Assembly: GCA_025456145.1 (NCBI GenBank)
Contig: JALOLD010000053.1
Coordinates: forward strand, 1-47,328
Source of the DNA: Thermoanaerobaculales bacterium
GTDB taxonomy: Bacteria; Acidobacteriota; Thermoanaerobaculia; Thermoanaerobaculales; Sulfomarinibacteraceae
DNA: 47,328 nucleotides
Reading direction: 5' to 3'
In this document: in pieces, positions 27,140 to 35,326 of the stretch
Position numbering within the stretch: position 1 is the first letter of the stretch
How the letters are laid out: every line of letters begins with the position of its first letter
Notes under the pieces: model-generated
The model's database searches: none
What the model saw: the letters and a program-made list of their open reading frames with translations, nothing else
What the model was told of the DNA's origin: nothing
Translations under genes and position numbers: made by a program

Positions 27140-28471
27140 ATGTTGGAGGCGCTGCAGGAACGTCTCGCTCGAGTCACCAAGACTCTCCGCGGTGAGGGCC
27201 ACCTCACCGAGTACCACGTCGACAACGCGCTGCGCGAGATCCGGCTCGCGCTGCTCGAGGCCGATGTGGCCGTGGAGGTGGTGACCGGCTTCGTGTCGAG
27301 GGTGCGCGAGCGCGCCCTGGGCAAGGAGGTGCTGACCTCGGTCACCCCGGCCCAGATGGTGACCAAGATCGTCCAGGACGAGCTGGTCGGGCTGCTCGGA
27401 GGCGCGACCACCGAGCTCGAGTTCAAGGGGCGGCCCGCCGTCGTCATGCTGGTCGGCCTCCAGGGCTCCGGCAAGACCACCACCGCCGCCAAGATCGCCA
27501 AGTGGATCAAGGAGAAGAAGAACCTGTTCCCGCTCCTGGTTCCGGCCGACACCTCGAGGCCGGCGGCCCGAGAGCAGCTCATGGTTCTCGGCGAGCAGGC
27601 AAAGGTCCCAACCCTCGACACCCGCGACATGGACGACCCCGAGGCGATCGCCGAGCGGGCGATGCGCGAGGCCCGGATCAAGGGATACCAGGTCCTCATC
27701 TTCGACACCGCCGGCCGGCTTCACATCGACGACGGCCTGATGGACCAGCTCGAACGGCTCAAGGCGATCCTCAAGCCCAAGCAGATCCTCTTCGTCGCCG
27801 ACGCCATGACCGGCCAGGATGCGGTCCGCTCGGCCCGCGCCTATCACCAGCGGCTCGACGTCACCGGGGTCATCCTCACCAAGCTCGACGGCGACGCCCG
27901 GGGCGGCGCCGCGCTGTCGGTCCGCGAGGTGGTCGGGCGCCCGATCGTCTTCGCCGGGGTCGGTGAGCGGCTCGAGGGACTCGAGCAGTTCCACCCCGAC
28001 CGGATGGCCGGGCGGATCCTCGGGATGGGCGATGTCGCGAGCCTGGTCGAGAAGGCGCAGGAGGTGGTCGACGAGAAGAAGGCGGCGCGGCTCGAGGCCA
28101 AGCTGCGCAAGAACGAGTTCGACCTGGAGGACCTGCGGGACCAGCTCGGCAGCCTCAAGAAGATGGGACCGCTCCAGCAGGTCATGGACATGGTGCCCGG
28201 AATCAACAAGATGATGCCGACCGGCGGGGTCACCGAGGGCCAGGAGCGCCAGCTGCGGAGGTTCGAGGCGTGCATCGACTCGATGACCCCGAGGGAGCGG
28301 CGCCACCCCCAGCTGCTCAACGGATCGCGGAAGAAACGGATCGCCAGGGGGTCCGGTACCAGCGTCGAGGAGATCAACCGGCTCTTGCGCCAGTACGGCC
28401 AGATGCGTAAGCTGATGAAACGCCTGGGGAAAGCCGACGCCAAGGCGCTCAAGCGGCAACTGGGCTTTTGA
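27140..28471 (+). CDS. ffh: Signal recognition particle protein Ffh (SRP54)
   Basis: 443 residues. The SRP GTPase binds 4.5S RNA and signal sequences and targets membrane proteins to FtsY. It has the N domain at 1-85, the G domain with P-loop GLQGSGKTTT (106-115), DTSRPAA, DTAGR and TKLDGDARGG, and the Met-rich M domain with the RNA-binding motif RRHPQLLNGSRKKRIARGSGTSVEEINRLL. The start MLEALQERL fits the family exactly. It heads a run with rpsP, khpA and rimM, a common arrangement. Confidence 0.97.
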   Translation: MLEALQERLARVTKTLRGEGHLTEYHVDNALREIRLALLEADVAVEVVTGFVSRVRERALGKEVLTSVTPAQMVTKIVQDELVGLLGGATTELEFKGRPAVVMLVGLQGSGKTTTAAKIAKWIKEKKNLFPLLVPADTSRPAAREQLMVLGEQAKVPTLDTRDMDDPEAIAERAMREARIKGYQVLIFDTAGRLHIDDGLMDQLERLKAILKPKQILFVADAMTGQDAVRSARAYHQRLDVTGVILTKLDGDARGGAALSVREVVGRPIVFAGVGERLEGLEQFHPDRMAGRILGMGDVASLVEKAQEVVDEKKAARLEAKLRKNEFDLEDLRDQLGSLKKMGPLQQVMDMVPGINKMMPTGGVTEGQERQLRRFEACIDSMTPRERRHPQLLNGSRKKRIARGSGTSVEEINRLLRQYGQMRKLMKRLGKADAKALKRQLGF

Positions 28472-28527
28472 CCGAACGAATACGGCACGGACGACCACGG
28501 GTCGTCGAGACGAGAAAGGACCGATGG

Positions 28528-28779
28528 ATGTTGATGATCAGACTGCGCCGCGGTGGCGCGAAGAAGAACCCGATCTACCGGGTGGTGGTGTCGGACTCGC
28601 GGAAGACCCCCACCGCCGACTATGTCGACCAGGTGGGGATCTACGACCCCAACCAGCAGCCGCCGGAGATCCGCATCGACCTCGAGAAGGTCGACCACTG
28701 GACGAGCCGGGGCGCCGGCGTGTCGGACACCGTCAAGTCGCTGATCGACGCGGCCAGGAAGCAGCAGCAGCAGCAGTAG
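28528..28779 (+). CDS. rpsP: 30S ribosomal protein S16
   Basis: 83 residues: MLMIRLRRGGAKKNPIYRVVVSDSR is the S16 N-terminus. The start ATG 28528 has AAAGGA seven bases upstream; ATG 28534 is an alternative. It ends in five Gln. S16 is required for 30S assembly. The order rpsP-khpA-rimM-trmD is standard. Confidence 0.96.
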   Translation: MLMIRLRRGGAKKNPIYRVVVSDSRKTPTADYVDQVGIYDPNQQPPEIRIDLEKVDHWTSRGAGVSDTVKSLIDAARKQQQQQ

Positions 28780-28821
28780 CGGCCTGGCACCGGTGTCGGC
28801 ACGCCGCGAAAGGAGTTCCCC

Positions 28822-29061
28822 GTGAGCGCGATGAAGGAGCTGGTCGAGGAGATCGCGAAGGCGCTGGTGGACCATCCCGAGAACGTCCAGGTCACCGAGG
28901 TCGAGGGCGAGCAGACGACGGTGCTCGAGCTGCGCGTCCAAAACGAGGATCTCGGGAAGGTCATCGGCCGTCAGGGGCGAACCGCGAGAGCCATCCGGAC
29001 CCTCCTTTCCGCCGCCGGCATGAAGATCCACAAGCGGTTCGTGCTGGAAATCCTGGAGTAG
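28822..29061 (+). CDS. khpA: KH-domain RNA-binding protein KhpA (YlqC)
   Basis: 79 residues, essentially one KH domain with the GxxG loop in [19 protein letters not shown]. KhpA partners with KhpB in several Gram-positive bacteria and binds many RNAs. The GTG start at 28822 has AAAGGAG upstream. The gene sits between rpsP and rimM as in many bacteria; its stop overlaps the rimM start by one base. Confidence 0.93.
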   Translation: MSAMKELVEEIAKALVDHPENVQVTEVEGEQTTVLELRVQNEDLGKVIGRQGRTARAIRTLLSAAGMKIHKRFVLEILE

Positions 29062-29603
29062 TGGTAGAGCCGGCCGACCGCAGCTGGCTCGTCATCGGCC
29101 GGGTGGTCAAGCCGCACGGCGTGCAGGGCGATCTCCTGGTCGAGATCGTCACCGATTTCCCGGAGCGCCTGACCGAGGGCGTGGTCTTCGGCGTCGGCGG
29201 CGAGGACGGACCCCGGTCACACCACGAGGTCGTCCGCGCGCGGGTCCACAAGGGTCGGTGGCTGCTGTCGGTGCGCGGTCTCCGCGACCGCGATGCCGCC
29301 GATTCGTGGCGGGGCCACTACCTCTACCTGCCCGAGCAGAGCCTCGACGAGCTGCCCGAAGGCTTCGTCTATGAGCACCACCTGGTCGGTTTGGCCTGCC
29401 GTTCGCCGCTCGGCGAGGATCTCGGCGAGGTCCGGGGCCTCGACCGCGGCCCCGGTCAGCAGCGCCTCGTCGTCCGGCGCGGGCGGCGCGAGTTCCTCGT
29501 GCCCTATGTCCCCGAGATCGTGACCGCGGTCGATCTCGAGGCCGGAACCGTCACCGTCGACGCCCCGCCCGGTCTTCTCGACGACGACGCCGTGATGGCG
29601 TAG
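29061..29603 (+). CDS. rimM: Ribosome maturation factor RimM
   Basis: 180 residues. RimM binds S19 and the 16S 3' head during 30S assembly. The N-terminal RimM domain begins WLVIGRVVKPHGVQGDLLVEIVTDFPERL, and the PRC-barrel half has RDRDAADSWRGHYLYLPEQSLDELPEGFVYEHHLVGL and EFLVPYVPEIVTAVDLEAGTVTVDAPPGLL. The GTG at 29061 shares a base with the khpA stop (TAGTG). An inverted-repeat element begins seven bases beyond its direct-repeat flank, just after the stop codon. Confidence 0.95.
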   Translation: MVEPADRSWLVIGRVVKPHGVQGDLLVEIVTDFPERLTEGVVFGVGGEDGPRSHHEVVRARVHKGRWLLSVRGLRDRDAADSWRGHYLYLPEQSLDELPEGFVYEHHLVGLACRSPLGEDLGEVRGLDRGPGQQRLVVRRGRREFLVPYVPEIVTAVDLEAGTVTVDAPPGLLDDDAVMA

Positions 29604-29618
29604 ACCGATCGCCCGGAC

Positions 29619-29889
29619 GATGCCTATCCGGATCGCTCAGGTTCTGACCGATCCCGATCCCGTTCCCGATCCCGATCCCGATGCGACGTCCGGTAATCCG
29701 TCGCAACCACGAAGACACCAAGACACGGAGGCGAGCACGAAGGAGCTGGTGACGCGGGCCTCCCGCCCGCAGCTCGGCCATCGACTGGATCGAGATGCCG
29801 ACGGCCGGGGCGCGCAGGAGTCGGGATCGGGAACGGGATCGGGATCGGCAACGAAAGCACCCCCAACCTGACTCGAGGGGATAGGCATG
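29619..29889. mobile_element. MITE-like inverted-repeat element between rimM and trmD
   Basis: Ends ATGCCTATCC (29620-29629) and GGATAGGCAT (29879-29888) are perfect inverted repeats. The arms continue imperfectly inward: TCAGGTT on the left against AACCTGA on the right, then an identical 28-nt GATCCC tract containing the same irregular GTTCCC unit. Both ends are flanked by the 8-bp direct repeat GCCCGGAC (29611-29618 and 29890-29897), one base outside the arms, as expected of a target duplication. The interior of about 130 bp has no gene but contains ACCACGAAGACACCAAGACA, a repeat type found elsewhere in intergenic DNA. Confidence 0.68.
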
Positions 29890-29925
29890 GCCCGGACTTT
29901 TCATGAGGTTTCGTCGCGAGGGCAT

Positions 29926-29980
29926 GCCGCTGCCGCTGCCGCTGACGCTGCCGTTGCCCCTGCCGCTGCCGCTGCCGGCT
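29926..29980. repeat. Imperfect (GCTGCC)n hexamer tract upstream of trmD
   Basis: About nine units of GCTGCC with GCTGAC, GTTGCC and CCTGCC variants, between the inverted-repeat element and trmD. The remaining bases to 30032 include GGCTTGGCTCC-type inverted repeats and the trmD ribosome binding region (GGAGG). Confidence 0.75.
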
Positions 29981-30032
29981 TGGCTCCGGCCGGCTGCTGT
30001 GATGGAATGCGCCGGTCCGGAGGGTTGAGCGG

Positions 30033-30785
30033 GTGCACTTCGACGTCCTGACCATCTTTCCCGAGCTCTTCACGAGCTTCCGATCGACCGGCGTCCTCGG
30101 CCGGGCGGTCGAGGCCTCGCTCATCGGGATCGACGTCCACGACCTCCGCGACTGGGCCGACAACCGGTGGCGACAGCTCGACGACGAGGCCTACGGCGGC
30201 GGCCCGGGGATGGTCCTCCAGGCCGGGCCGGCCATCGCGGCGGTGCGGCAGCTCGAGGGCGATCACGGCCCCGGCCGCACGGTGCTGCTCTCGCCCCGCG
30301 GTCGGGTGCTCGACCAGGCGCTGGTCGCGGAGCTCGCGCACGAGGACCGGCTGTGCCTGCTGTGCGGCCGCTACGAGGGCTTCGACGAGCGGGTGTCGGC
30401 GATCCTCGGACCCGACGAGGTGTCGATCGGCGACTTCGTCCTCGGCGGCGGCGAGGTCGCCGCGATGGTCGTCGTCGAGGCGGTGGCCCGGCTGGTTCCC
30501 GGGGTGGTCGGCGACCCCGCCTCGGTCGCCTCGGACTCGTTTACCGCGGGGCTGCTCGACCATCCGAGCTACACCCGGCCGGTCGAGGTCGAGGGGTGGC
30601 CGGTCCCCGAGGTGCTGCGATCGGGAGACCACGAGAGGATCGCGCGGTGGCGTCTCGAGCGGTCGGTCGAGGCGACCGTAACCCGCCGGCCGGATATGAT
30701 CAAGGACAACTGGGCGCGCTACCCCGCCGAGGTCCGGGCGCTGGTCCGGCGGTACGCACCCGAGCTCGACCCCGAGCGCCGTTGA
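30033..30785 (+). CDS. trmD: tRNA (guanine(37)-N1)-methyltransferase
   Basis: 250 residues from GTG 30033 (MHFDVLTIFPELF). TrmD uses SAM to make m1G37 and prevent frameshifting. The SPOUT trefoil knot motifs are YGGGPGMVLQ, LCGRYEGFDERV and EVSIGDFVLGGGE. GGAGG lies 11 bases upstream. It is separated from rimM by 429 bp of repeats and is followed by dsbD rather than by rplS. Confidence 0.96.
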   Translation: MHFDVLTIFPELFTSFRSTGVLGRAVEASLIGIDVHDLRDWADNRWRQLDDEAYGGGPGMVLQAGPAIAAVRQLEGDHGPGRTVLLSPRGRVLDQALVAELAHEDRLCLLCGRYEGFDERVSAILGPDEVSIGDFVLGGGEVAAMVVVEAVARLVPGVVGDPASVASDSFTAGLLDHPSYTRPVEVEGWPVPEVLRSGDHERIARWRLERSVEATVTRRPDMIKDNWARYPAEVRALVRRYAPELDPERR

Positions 30786-30825
30786 GCCGCCACCGCGGAG
30801 CGACGGCGGGAATGGAACAACCACG

Positions 30826-32613
30826 ATGCGGACCCACACCACCCTCCTGCTCGCCCTGCTGCTGACCGCGGCGGCCGGCGCCGCCGCCCAGGGCCTCGAC
30901 GCCGAGCCGGTCTTCACCGTCGAGCTGGCGCCCGATCGCCGGCCGGTGGTGGCCGGCGACGAGCTGCGGCTCGCGGTCGTCGTCGAGATCGAGCCGGGCT
31001 GGCACGTCAACTCCGACGAGCCGGGCGACGAGTTCTCCCTGCCCACCACCATCGCCTGGTCGCTGCCGGCCGGCTGGCCCGAGCCGGCGACCGGCTTCCC
31101 CGACGGCGAGAGGCTCGAGTTCGAGTTCTCGGACACCCCGATCGAGGTCTGGCAGGGCAGGGTCGTCATCATCGGCCGGCTGACCGTGCCGGCGACGGCA
31201 ACCGGCACCCTCCGGCCGACCGTCGAGGTCACCGCCCAGGCCTGCAACGACACCCAGTGCCTGCCGCCGGTCGCCGTGCGGGCCGGGGCCGACCTCGAGG
31301 TCGCGCCCGCCGGCGCCGCCTCGAGCCCGGTCAACGCCGGGCTCTTCGACCGGCCGGCGGCCGCGGCGGCGGCCCCGCCCGCGGCCCCGCCCGCGGCCCC
31401 GACCGGAGCCCGGGACGACGCCGCCCGGCTCGCCGGGATGTCGCTCCCGCTGCTGCTCCTGACCGTGTTCCTCGGCGGTCTCGCCCTCAACCTGACGCCC
31501 TGCGTCTTCCCGCTCATCCCGATCACCGTCGGCTTCTTCGCGCAGCAGACCAAGGGGCGCTCGGGCGGCGCCTTCGGTCTCGCCTTCGCCTACTTCGTCG
31601 GGATCGCCGTCACCTACTCGGCGCTCGGGGTGCTCGCCGCCCTCGGCGGCGCGATCTTCGGCGGCGCCCTGCAGAGCCCGATCGTGGTCGGCGTCATCGT
31701 CGCGGTCCTCCTCGCCCTCGCGGCGTCGATGTTCGGGGCCTGGGAGATCCGCCCGCCGGCCTGGGCGATGCAGGCCTCCGGCGGCCGCAGCGGCTGGCTC
31801 GGCGCGTTGATCATGGGTCTGCTGATGGGCGTCGTGGCGGCGCCGTGCATCGGCCCCTTCGTCATCGGGCTGCTCACCTTCGTCGGGCAGAGGGGCGACC
31901 CGCTGTTCGGCTTCGTCGTCTTCTTCGCCCTCGCCTGCGGTCTCGGGCTGCCCTACCTGCTGCTCGGGACCTTCACCGGGCTGATCAACCGCCTGCCGGC
32001 CTCCGGGGCGTGGATGATCGGCGTCCGCCGCGTCTTCGGCGTCATCCTGATCGCCATGGCGGCCTACTTCGCCGCGCCGTTGCTGCCCGGTTCGATCGGC
32101 GACTGGCTGATCGGTCTGACCCTGGCGGTCGGCGCCCTCTACCTGCTGGTGATCGACCGCACCGGGCACGAGCAGCCGGCGATCGACCGGGTCATGCGTC
32201 TGGCTTCCGCGGTGCTGCTCGTCGTCGGCGCGTCGATGCTCCCGGTCTGGGGCGGTGCGGGGGTGGGAGGGGCAGCCGCCGGGCACCTCGAGTGGGAGAC
32301 CTTCGACGAGGCCGCCTTCCGGTCGGCGGTCGAGGCGGGCGCCCCGGTGATCGTCGACTTCTACGCCGACTGGTGCGTGCCGTGCCGCGAGCTCGACGAG
32401 AAGACCTTTGCCGATCCGCGGGTGCGGGCGGTGCTCGAGGGCTTCCGCCGCTTCAAGGTCGACCAGACCCGTTCGAGCGCGGAGGCGGTGGCCCTGGCCG
32501 GCGACTTCGGCGTCCTCGGGGTACCGACGGTCATCGTCTACCGGGACGGCGGGGAGGCGTTCCGGATCACCGGCTTCGAGCCGCCCGAGCGGTTCCTCCC
32601 CCGGCTCGACTAG
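30826..32613 (+). CDS. dsbD: Thiol:disulfide interchange protein DsbD
   Basis: 595 residues. It transfers electrons from cytoplasmic thioredoxin across the inner membrane to periplasmic thiol partners. A signal peptide at 1-22 precedes an N-terminal DsbD-alpha-like domain with cysteines in QACNDTQCLPP, an Ala/Pro linker, and an eight-helix membrane domain with the paired cysteines NLTPCVFPLIP and AAPCIGPF. The C-terminal thioredoxin domain has WCVPC at 516-520. All six redox cysteines are present. TrxA at 20393 could be the cytoplasmic donor. It lies 40 bp after trmD and converges with birA across 8 bp. Confidence 0.94.
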   Translation: MRTHTTLLLALLLTAAAGAAAQGLDAEPVFTVELAPDRRPVVAGDELRLAVVVEIEPGWHVNSDEPGDEFSLPTTIAWSLPAGWPEPATGFPDGERLEFEFSDTPIEVWQGRVVIIGRLTVPATATGTLRPTVEVTAQACNDTQCLPPVAVRAGADLEVAPAGAASSPVNAGLFDRPAAAAAAPPAAPPAAPTGARDDAARLAGMSLPLLLLTVFLGGLALNLTPCVFPLIPITVGFFAQQTKGRSGGAFGLAFAYFVGIAVTYSALGVLAALGGAIFGGALQSPIVVGVIVAVLLALAASMFGAWEIRPPAWAMQASGGRSGWLGALIMGLLMGVVAAPCIGPFVIGLLTFVGQRGDPLFGFVVFFALACGLGLPYLLLGTFTGLINRLPASGAWMIGVRRVFGVILIAMAAYFAAPLLPGSIGDWLIGLTLAVGALYLLVIDRTGHEQPAIDRVMRLASAVLLVVGASMLPVWGGAGVGGAAAGHLEWETFDEAAFRSAVEAGAPVIVDFYADWCVPCRELDEKTFADPRVRAVLEGFRRFKVDQTRSSAEAVALAGDFGVLGVPTVIVYRDGGEAFRITGFEPPERFLPRLD

Positions 32614-32621
32614 CCGACCGC

Positions 32622-33404
32622 CTACTCGAGCACGTCGCCGGCGGAGAAGACGCGCTCGCCGTCGGCGAGGGTCAGCCTCAGGTGGCCGTCGTCGGTCAGG
32701 CCGGCGAAGCGGCCGGCGACCTCGTCGCCGTCGGCCTGCCGGACGGCGAGCCGGTCGCCGGGACGGTGGACCAGACGCTCCCGCCAGACCGCGAGGAGGG
32801 GCTCGGGATCGGCGATCCCGGCGGCCATCCCGACGACGAATGCCCGGACGATGGTCTCGGCCCAGTCGACGGGCTCGCCGTACCCGAGATGGTCGGCCAC
32901 CGAGGTCGCTTTGGCGCCGTCGACCTGGGGCGTGCACCCGAGGTTGACGCCGACGCCGACGATCACCCGGGTCGTCTCCCCGTGCCGCGCGTGCACCAGA
33001 CAGCCCCCGAGCTTGCGGCCGCCGAGGAGCAGGTCGTTGGGCCACTTGATGCGCACGCCGTCGAGGCCGAGCCGGACCACCCCTTCGGCCGCCGCCGCCG
33101 CGGCGAGCATCGGCAGGGTCGCGACCGCTCCCGGCTCGAGCCGGGATGAGACCCAGCTCAGGTAGAGCCCGCCCTCCGGCGATGCCCACCTCCTCTCGTG
33201 GCGGCCGCGCCCCCGATCCTGGCGTCCGGCGATGATCAGCGTGGTCGGGAGCTCGACCTCCTCGGCGTCGGCCTGCTCGGCGAGCCGCAGACCGCACGCC
33301 TGGGTGGAGTCGACGCTCTCGAGGACGACGACGTTTTCGACGGCTGGACGGGCGGCGGCGGCGAGTCGCTCGGACGCGGGTCCGAAGTCGGTCAGCGGCG
33401 CCAC
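32622..33404 (-). CDS. birA: Biotin--[acetyl-CoA-carboxylase] ligase
   Basis: 260 residues of the class I (monofunctional) form without the N-terminal repressor helix-turn-helix. It activates biotin as biotinyl-AMP and transfers it to carrier lysines. Motifs are ESVDSTQ, GRQDRGRGRHERRWASPEGGLYLSW, GVRIKWPNDLLLGGRKLGG and VIVGVGVNL. The C-terminal SH3-like domain is VAGRFAGLTDDGHLRLTLADG. The GTG start at 33404 lacks a good ribosome binding site, so the N-terminus is uncertain by a few residues. Confidence 0.93.
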   Translation of the reverse strand: MAPLTDFGPASERLAAAARPAVENVVVLESVDSTQACGLRLAEQADAEEVELPTTLIIAGRQDRGRGRHERRWASPEGGLYLSWVSSRLEPGAVATLPMLAAAAAAEGVVRLGLDGVRIKWPNDLLLGGRKLGGCLVHARHGETTRVIVGVGVNLGCTPQVDGAKATSVADHLGYGEPVDWAETIVRAFVVGMAAGIADPEPLLAVWRERLVHRPGDRLAVRQADGDEVAGRFAGLTDDGHLRLTLADGERVFSAGDVLE

Positions 33405-33452
33405 GTCAGGCGAGCCCTCGGGAGCGAGCCCGGGATCCCACCGGCGCCTGGG

Positions 33453-34529
33453 TCACTGGACCGGTTGGGGCGCGCCGGCCTCGGACTCCGCCTCGAGCTC
33501 GCGGATCCGCTGGCGAACCACGATCTCGGCCATGTCCGGAACCACCTCCCAGGCGATCTGGTCGAGCCGGTCCGCGGCGAGCTCGACGACCCGTCGGGCG
33601 ATCCGGTCGACGTCCTCGTCGCTCAGGCGAAGCGCGCGCGTGCCGGTACGGCCGTCGTCGGCATCCCCTTCATCCTCGGCGGGAGCGTCGACCGGCGAGG
33701 TGTCGGCCATCGAGGGCTCGTCCCTGAAGCCGCCGCCGGGGGCGTCCCCTCCGACCGGCGCCTCGAACACCTCGCCGGTGTCCGCCGGCGACTCGTCGCG
33801 ATAGGCCGAGACGTCGATCCGCACGGTCTGGGCCGACGGATCGGGAGAGACTGGCGGCCGGGCGGCGGTGATCGCCGGCGCCTGCCCGGCGGCGGTGCCG
33901 CCCGGGCCGGGGTCGAAGTCGAGCCCGTCGCCCCTGACCTCGGCTGCGGACGGCGGCCGGGGCGAGCGCCCGGCGGCCTCCATCTCGGCGAACCCGCTGG
34001 TGGTGAACTCGATGCCGTCCTCCTGGGCGGTGGCGGCGATCCGGGTGCCGAAGTCCCGGTCGGGCGGCGGAACCTCGGCCGGGGTCGCCTCCTCGGGCCA
34101 CAGGTCGTCATCGGACGCGCTGCGGGGTGCGGCGCTGTCGGGGTCGGGGATCGGCAGGTCCGCCGCCCCGATCAGCCGCTCCACGGTGTCGACGAGCTTG
34201 CGGGCCTCGAAGGGCTTGGTGATGATCTCGGAGCAGCCGGCGGCGATCGCCCGATCGCGGTCGAACGGCTCGAAAGTCCCGGTCAGGAGGATGACCGGCA
34301 GGTGGAGCCAGCTCGGGCTCGACTTGATCTGCTGGCAGATCTCGTAGCCGTCCCTGCCGGGCATGATCACGTCGCAGATGATGAGATCCGGCCGGGCGTC
34401 GCCGAGCCGGGCGATGAGCTCGTCGCCGCTCGAGACCGCGACCACCCGGTAGTCGGTGTCGGCGAAGGTGAGCTCGACGACCTTTTGAATGGTCAGGCTG
34501 TCGTCGGCGAGAAGGATCGTTCCACTCAT
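33453..34529 (-). CDS. Response regulator with long disordered linker and conserved C-terminal helices
   Basis: 358 residues. The receiver domain at 1-120 has acidic D9/D10, phospho-acceptor D53 (IICDVIMPGRDGYE) and K105 (ITKPFEA). A Pro/Ala/Asp-rich region without fold (about 125-300) follows, then a short helical module at about 305-350: LSDEDVDRIARRVVELAADRLDQIAWEVVPDMAEIVVRQRIREL region. No DNA-binding or enzymatic output domain is present. A similar tail occurs in response regulators of delta-type bacteria as I recall, and it faintly recalls the PopZ oligomerisation helices; both are impressions. ATG 34529 has AGGAGAGG upstream. No histidine kinase is adjacent. Confidence 0.85.
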   Translation of the reverse strand: MSGTILLADDSLTIQKVVELTFADTDYRVVAVSSGDELIARLGDARPDLIICDVIMPGRDGYEICQQIKSSPSWLHLPVILLTGTFEPFDRDRAIAAGCSEIITKPFEARKLVDTVERLIGAADLPIPDPDSAAPRSASDDDLWPEEATPAEVPPPDRDFGTRIAATAQEDGIEFTTSGFAEMEAAGRSPRPPSAAEVRGDGLDFDPGPGGTAAGQAPAITAARPPVSPDPSAQTVRIDVSAYRDESPADTGEVFEAPVGGDAPGGGFRDEPSMADTSPVDAPAEDEGDADDGRTGTRALRLSDEDVDRIARRVVELAADRLDQIAWEVVPDMAEIVVRQRIRELEAESEAGAPQPVQ

Positions 34530-34653
34530 GACCTCTCCTGATCGCGCGTCCGGCCACCGGGAGCATGCTCGCGTCGCTTCCCGGTTTCCCGCTCGACGGG
34601 AGTTTCCGGAGCCCGCCCCCTCACTGCCCGAGCAACGGACAAGTTACCAGTTA

Positions 34654-35322
34654 TCATGAGTTTTCTACCACGGAGACGCGGAATCTGTCAACGAAAGCCG
34701 GGCCCCGCAGGAGTCGCCAGAGACGCATCCGCGATGGCTCGAGGGCGGCCAGGGAGCGGGCCGTGAGGCGGGCCGCCGCGACCGGGTCCGGGTCGATCGA
34801 GCGGACCGCTCCGAGCTCGAGCATCGTCGGGGCGTCGATCCCGGCGCCGCCGAGGAGAGCCGCCCGGGCGGCGGCGTCGCCGATCGTCCAGGGCAGCGAG
34901 ACCGTGCCGCCCCAGCCGGTGACCAGGCCTCGGAGGACGCCGGGATGGCTGAAGGTGGCGGCCGGCGAGGCGACGATCGCATCGGCCGCGAGCGCCAGGT
35001 CGACCCCGCCGCCCGAGCAGCTGCCGGCGACCGCCGCCACCACCGGGGCCGGGTGATCGGCGAGCGCCCGGGCGACCGAGCGGCCGAGCCGGGCGTAGGC
35101 GACGCAGGTGGTCGCCTCGAGCTCGGCGATCTCGCCGAGATGGGCGCCGGCGAGGAAGATCGTCGGGTGGGCCGAGGCGACGACGACCGGCGGCGGGTCG
35201 GGCCGTGCGGCGAGCCCCGCGAGGGCGTCGACGAGGGCCGCGAGCACCGATCGCGCGAGGATCGGGGTCTCGAGCCGGAGGAGGGCCACCCGGTCGTCGA
35301 CCGTCGTCGAGACCGCGCTCAC
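34654..35322 (-). CDS. Enoyl-CoA hydratase/isomerase-family protein with altered catalytic residues
   Basis: 222 residues from GTG 35322, chosen because GGGGAG lies seven bases upstream; ATG 35337 would overlap recO further without a ribosome binding site. The crotonase fold is clear: FLAGAHLGEI, AVAGSCSGGGVDLALAADAIVAS, and FSHPGVLRGLVTGWGGTVSL. Aligned to crotonase, Glu144 is Asp108 and Glu164 is Gly128, so ordinary hydration is doubtful. The protein is also short (families average about 260). The last nine residues (FRVSVVENS) are encoded by a dispersed ACCACGGAG-type repeat, suggesting a replaced C-terminus. It is coupled to recO. Confidence 0.82.
   Translation of the reverse strand: MSAVSTTVDDRVALLRLETPILARSVLAALVDALAGLAARPDPPPVVVASAHPTIFLAGAHLGEIAELEATTCVAYARLGRSVARALADHPAPVVAAVAGSCSGGGVDLALAADAIVASPAATFSHPGVLRGLVTGWGGTVSLPWTIGDAAARAALLGGAGIDAPTMLELGAVRSIDPDPVAAARLTARSLAALEPSRMRLWRLLRGPAFVDRFRVSVVENS
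34667..34682. repeat. ACCACGGAGACGCGGA repeat motif
   Basis: It belongs to the dispersed intergenic type ACCACGGAGACACGGAG that occurs in many unrelated genomes; a related copy is at 29706-29730 inside the inverted-repeat element. Here it overlaps the 3' end of the crotonase-family gene. Confidence 0.5.
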
Positions 35323-35326
35323 CGGC

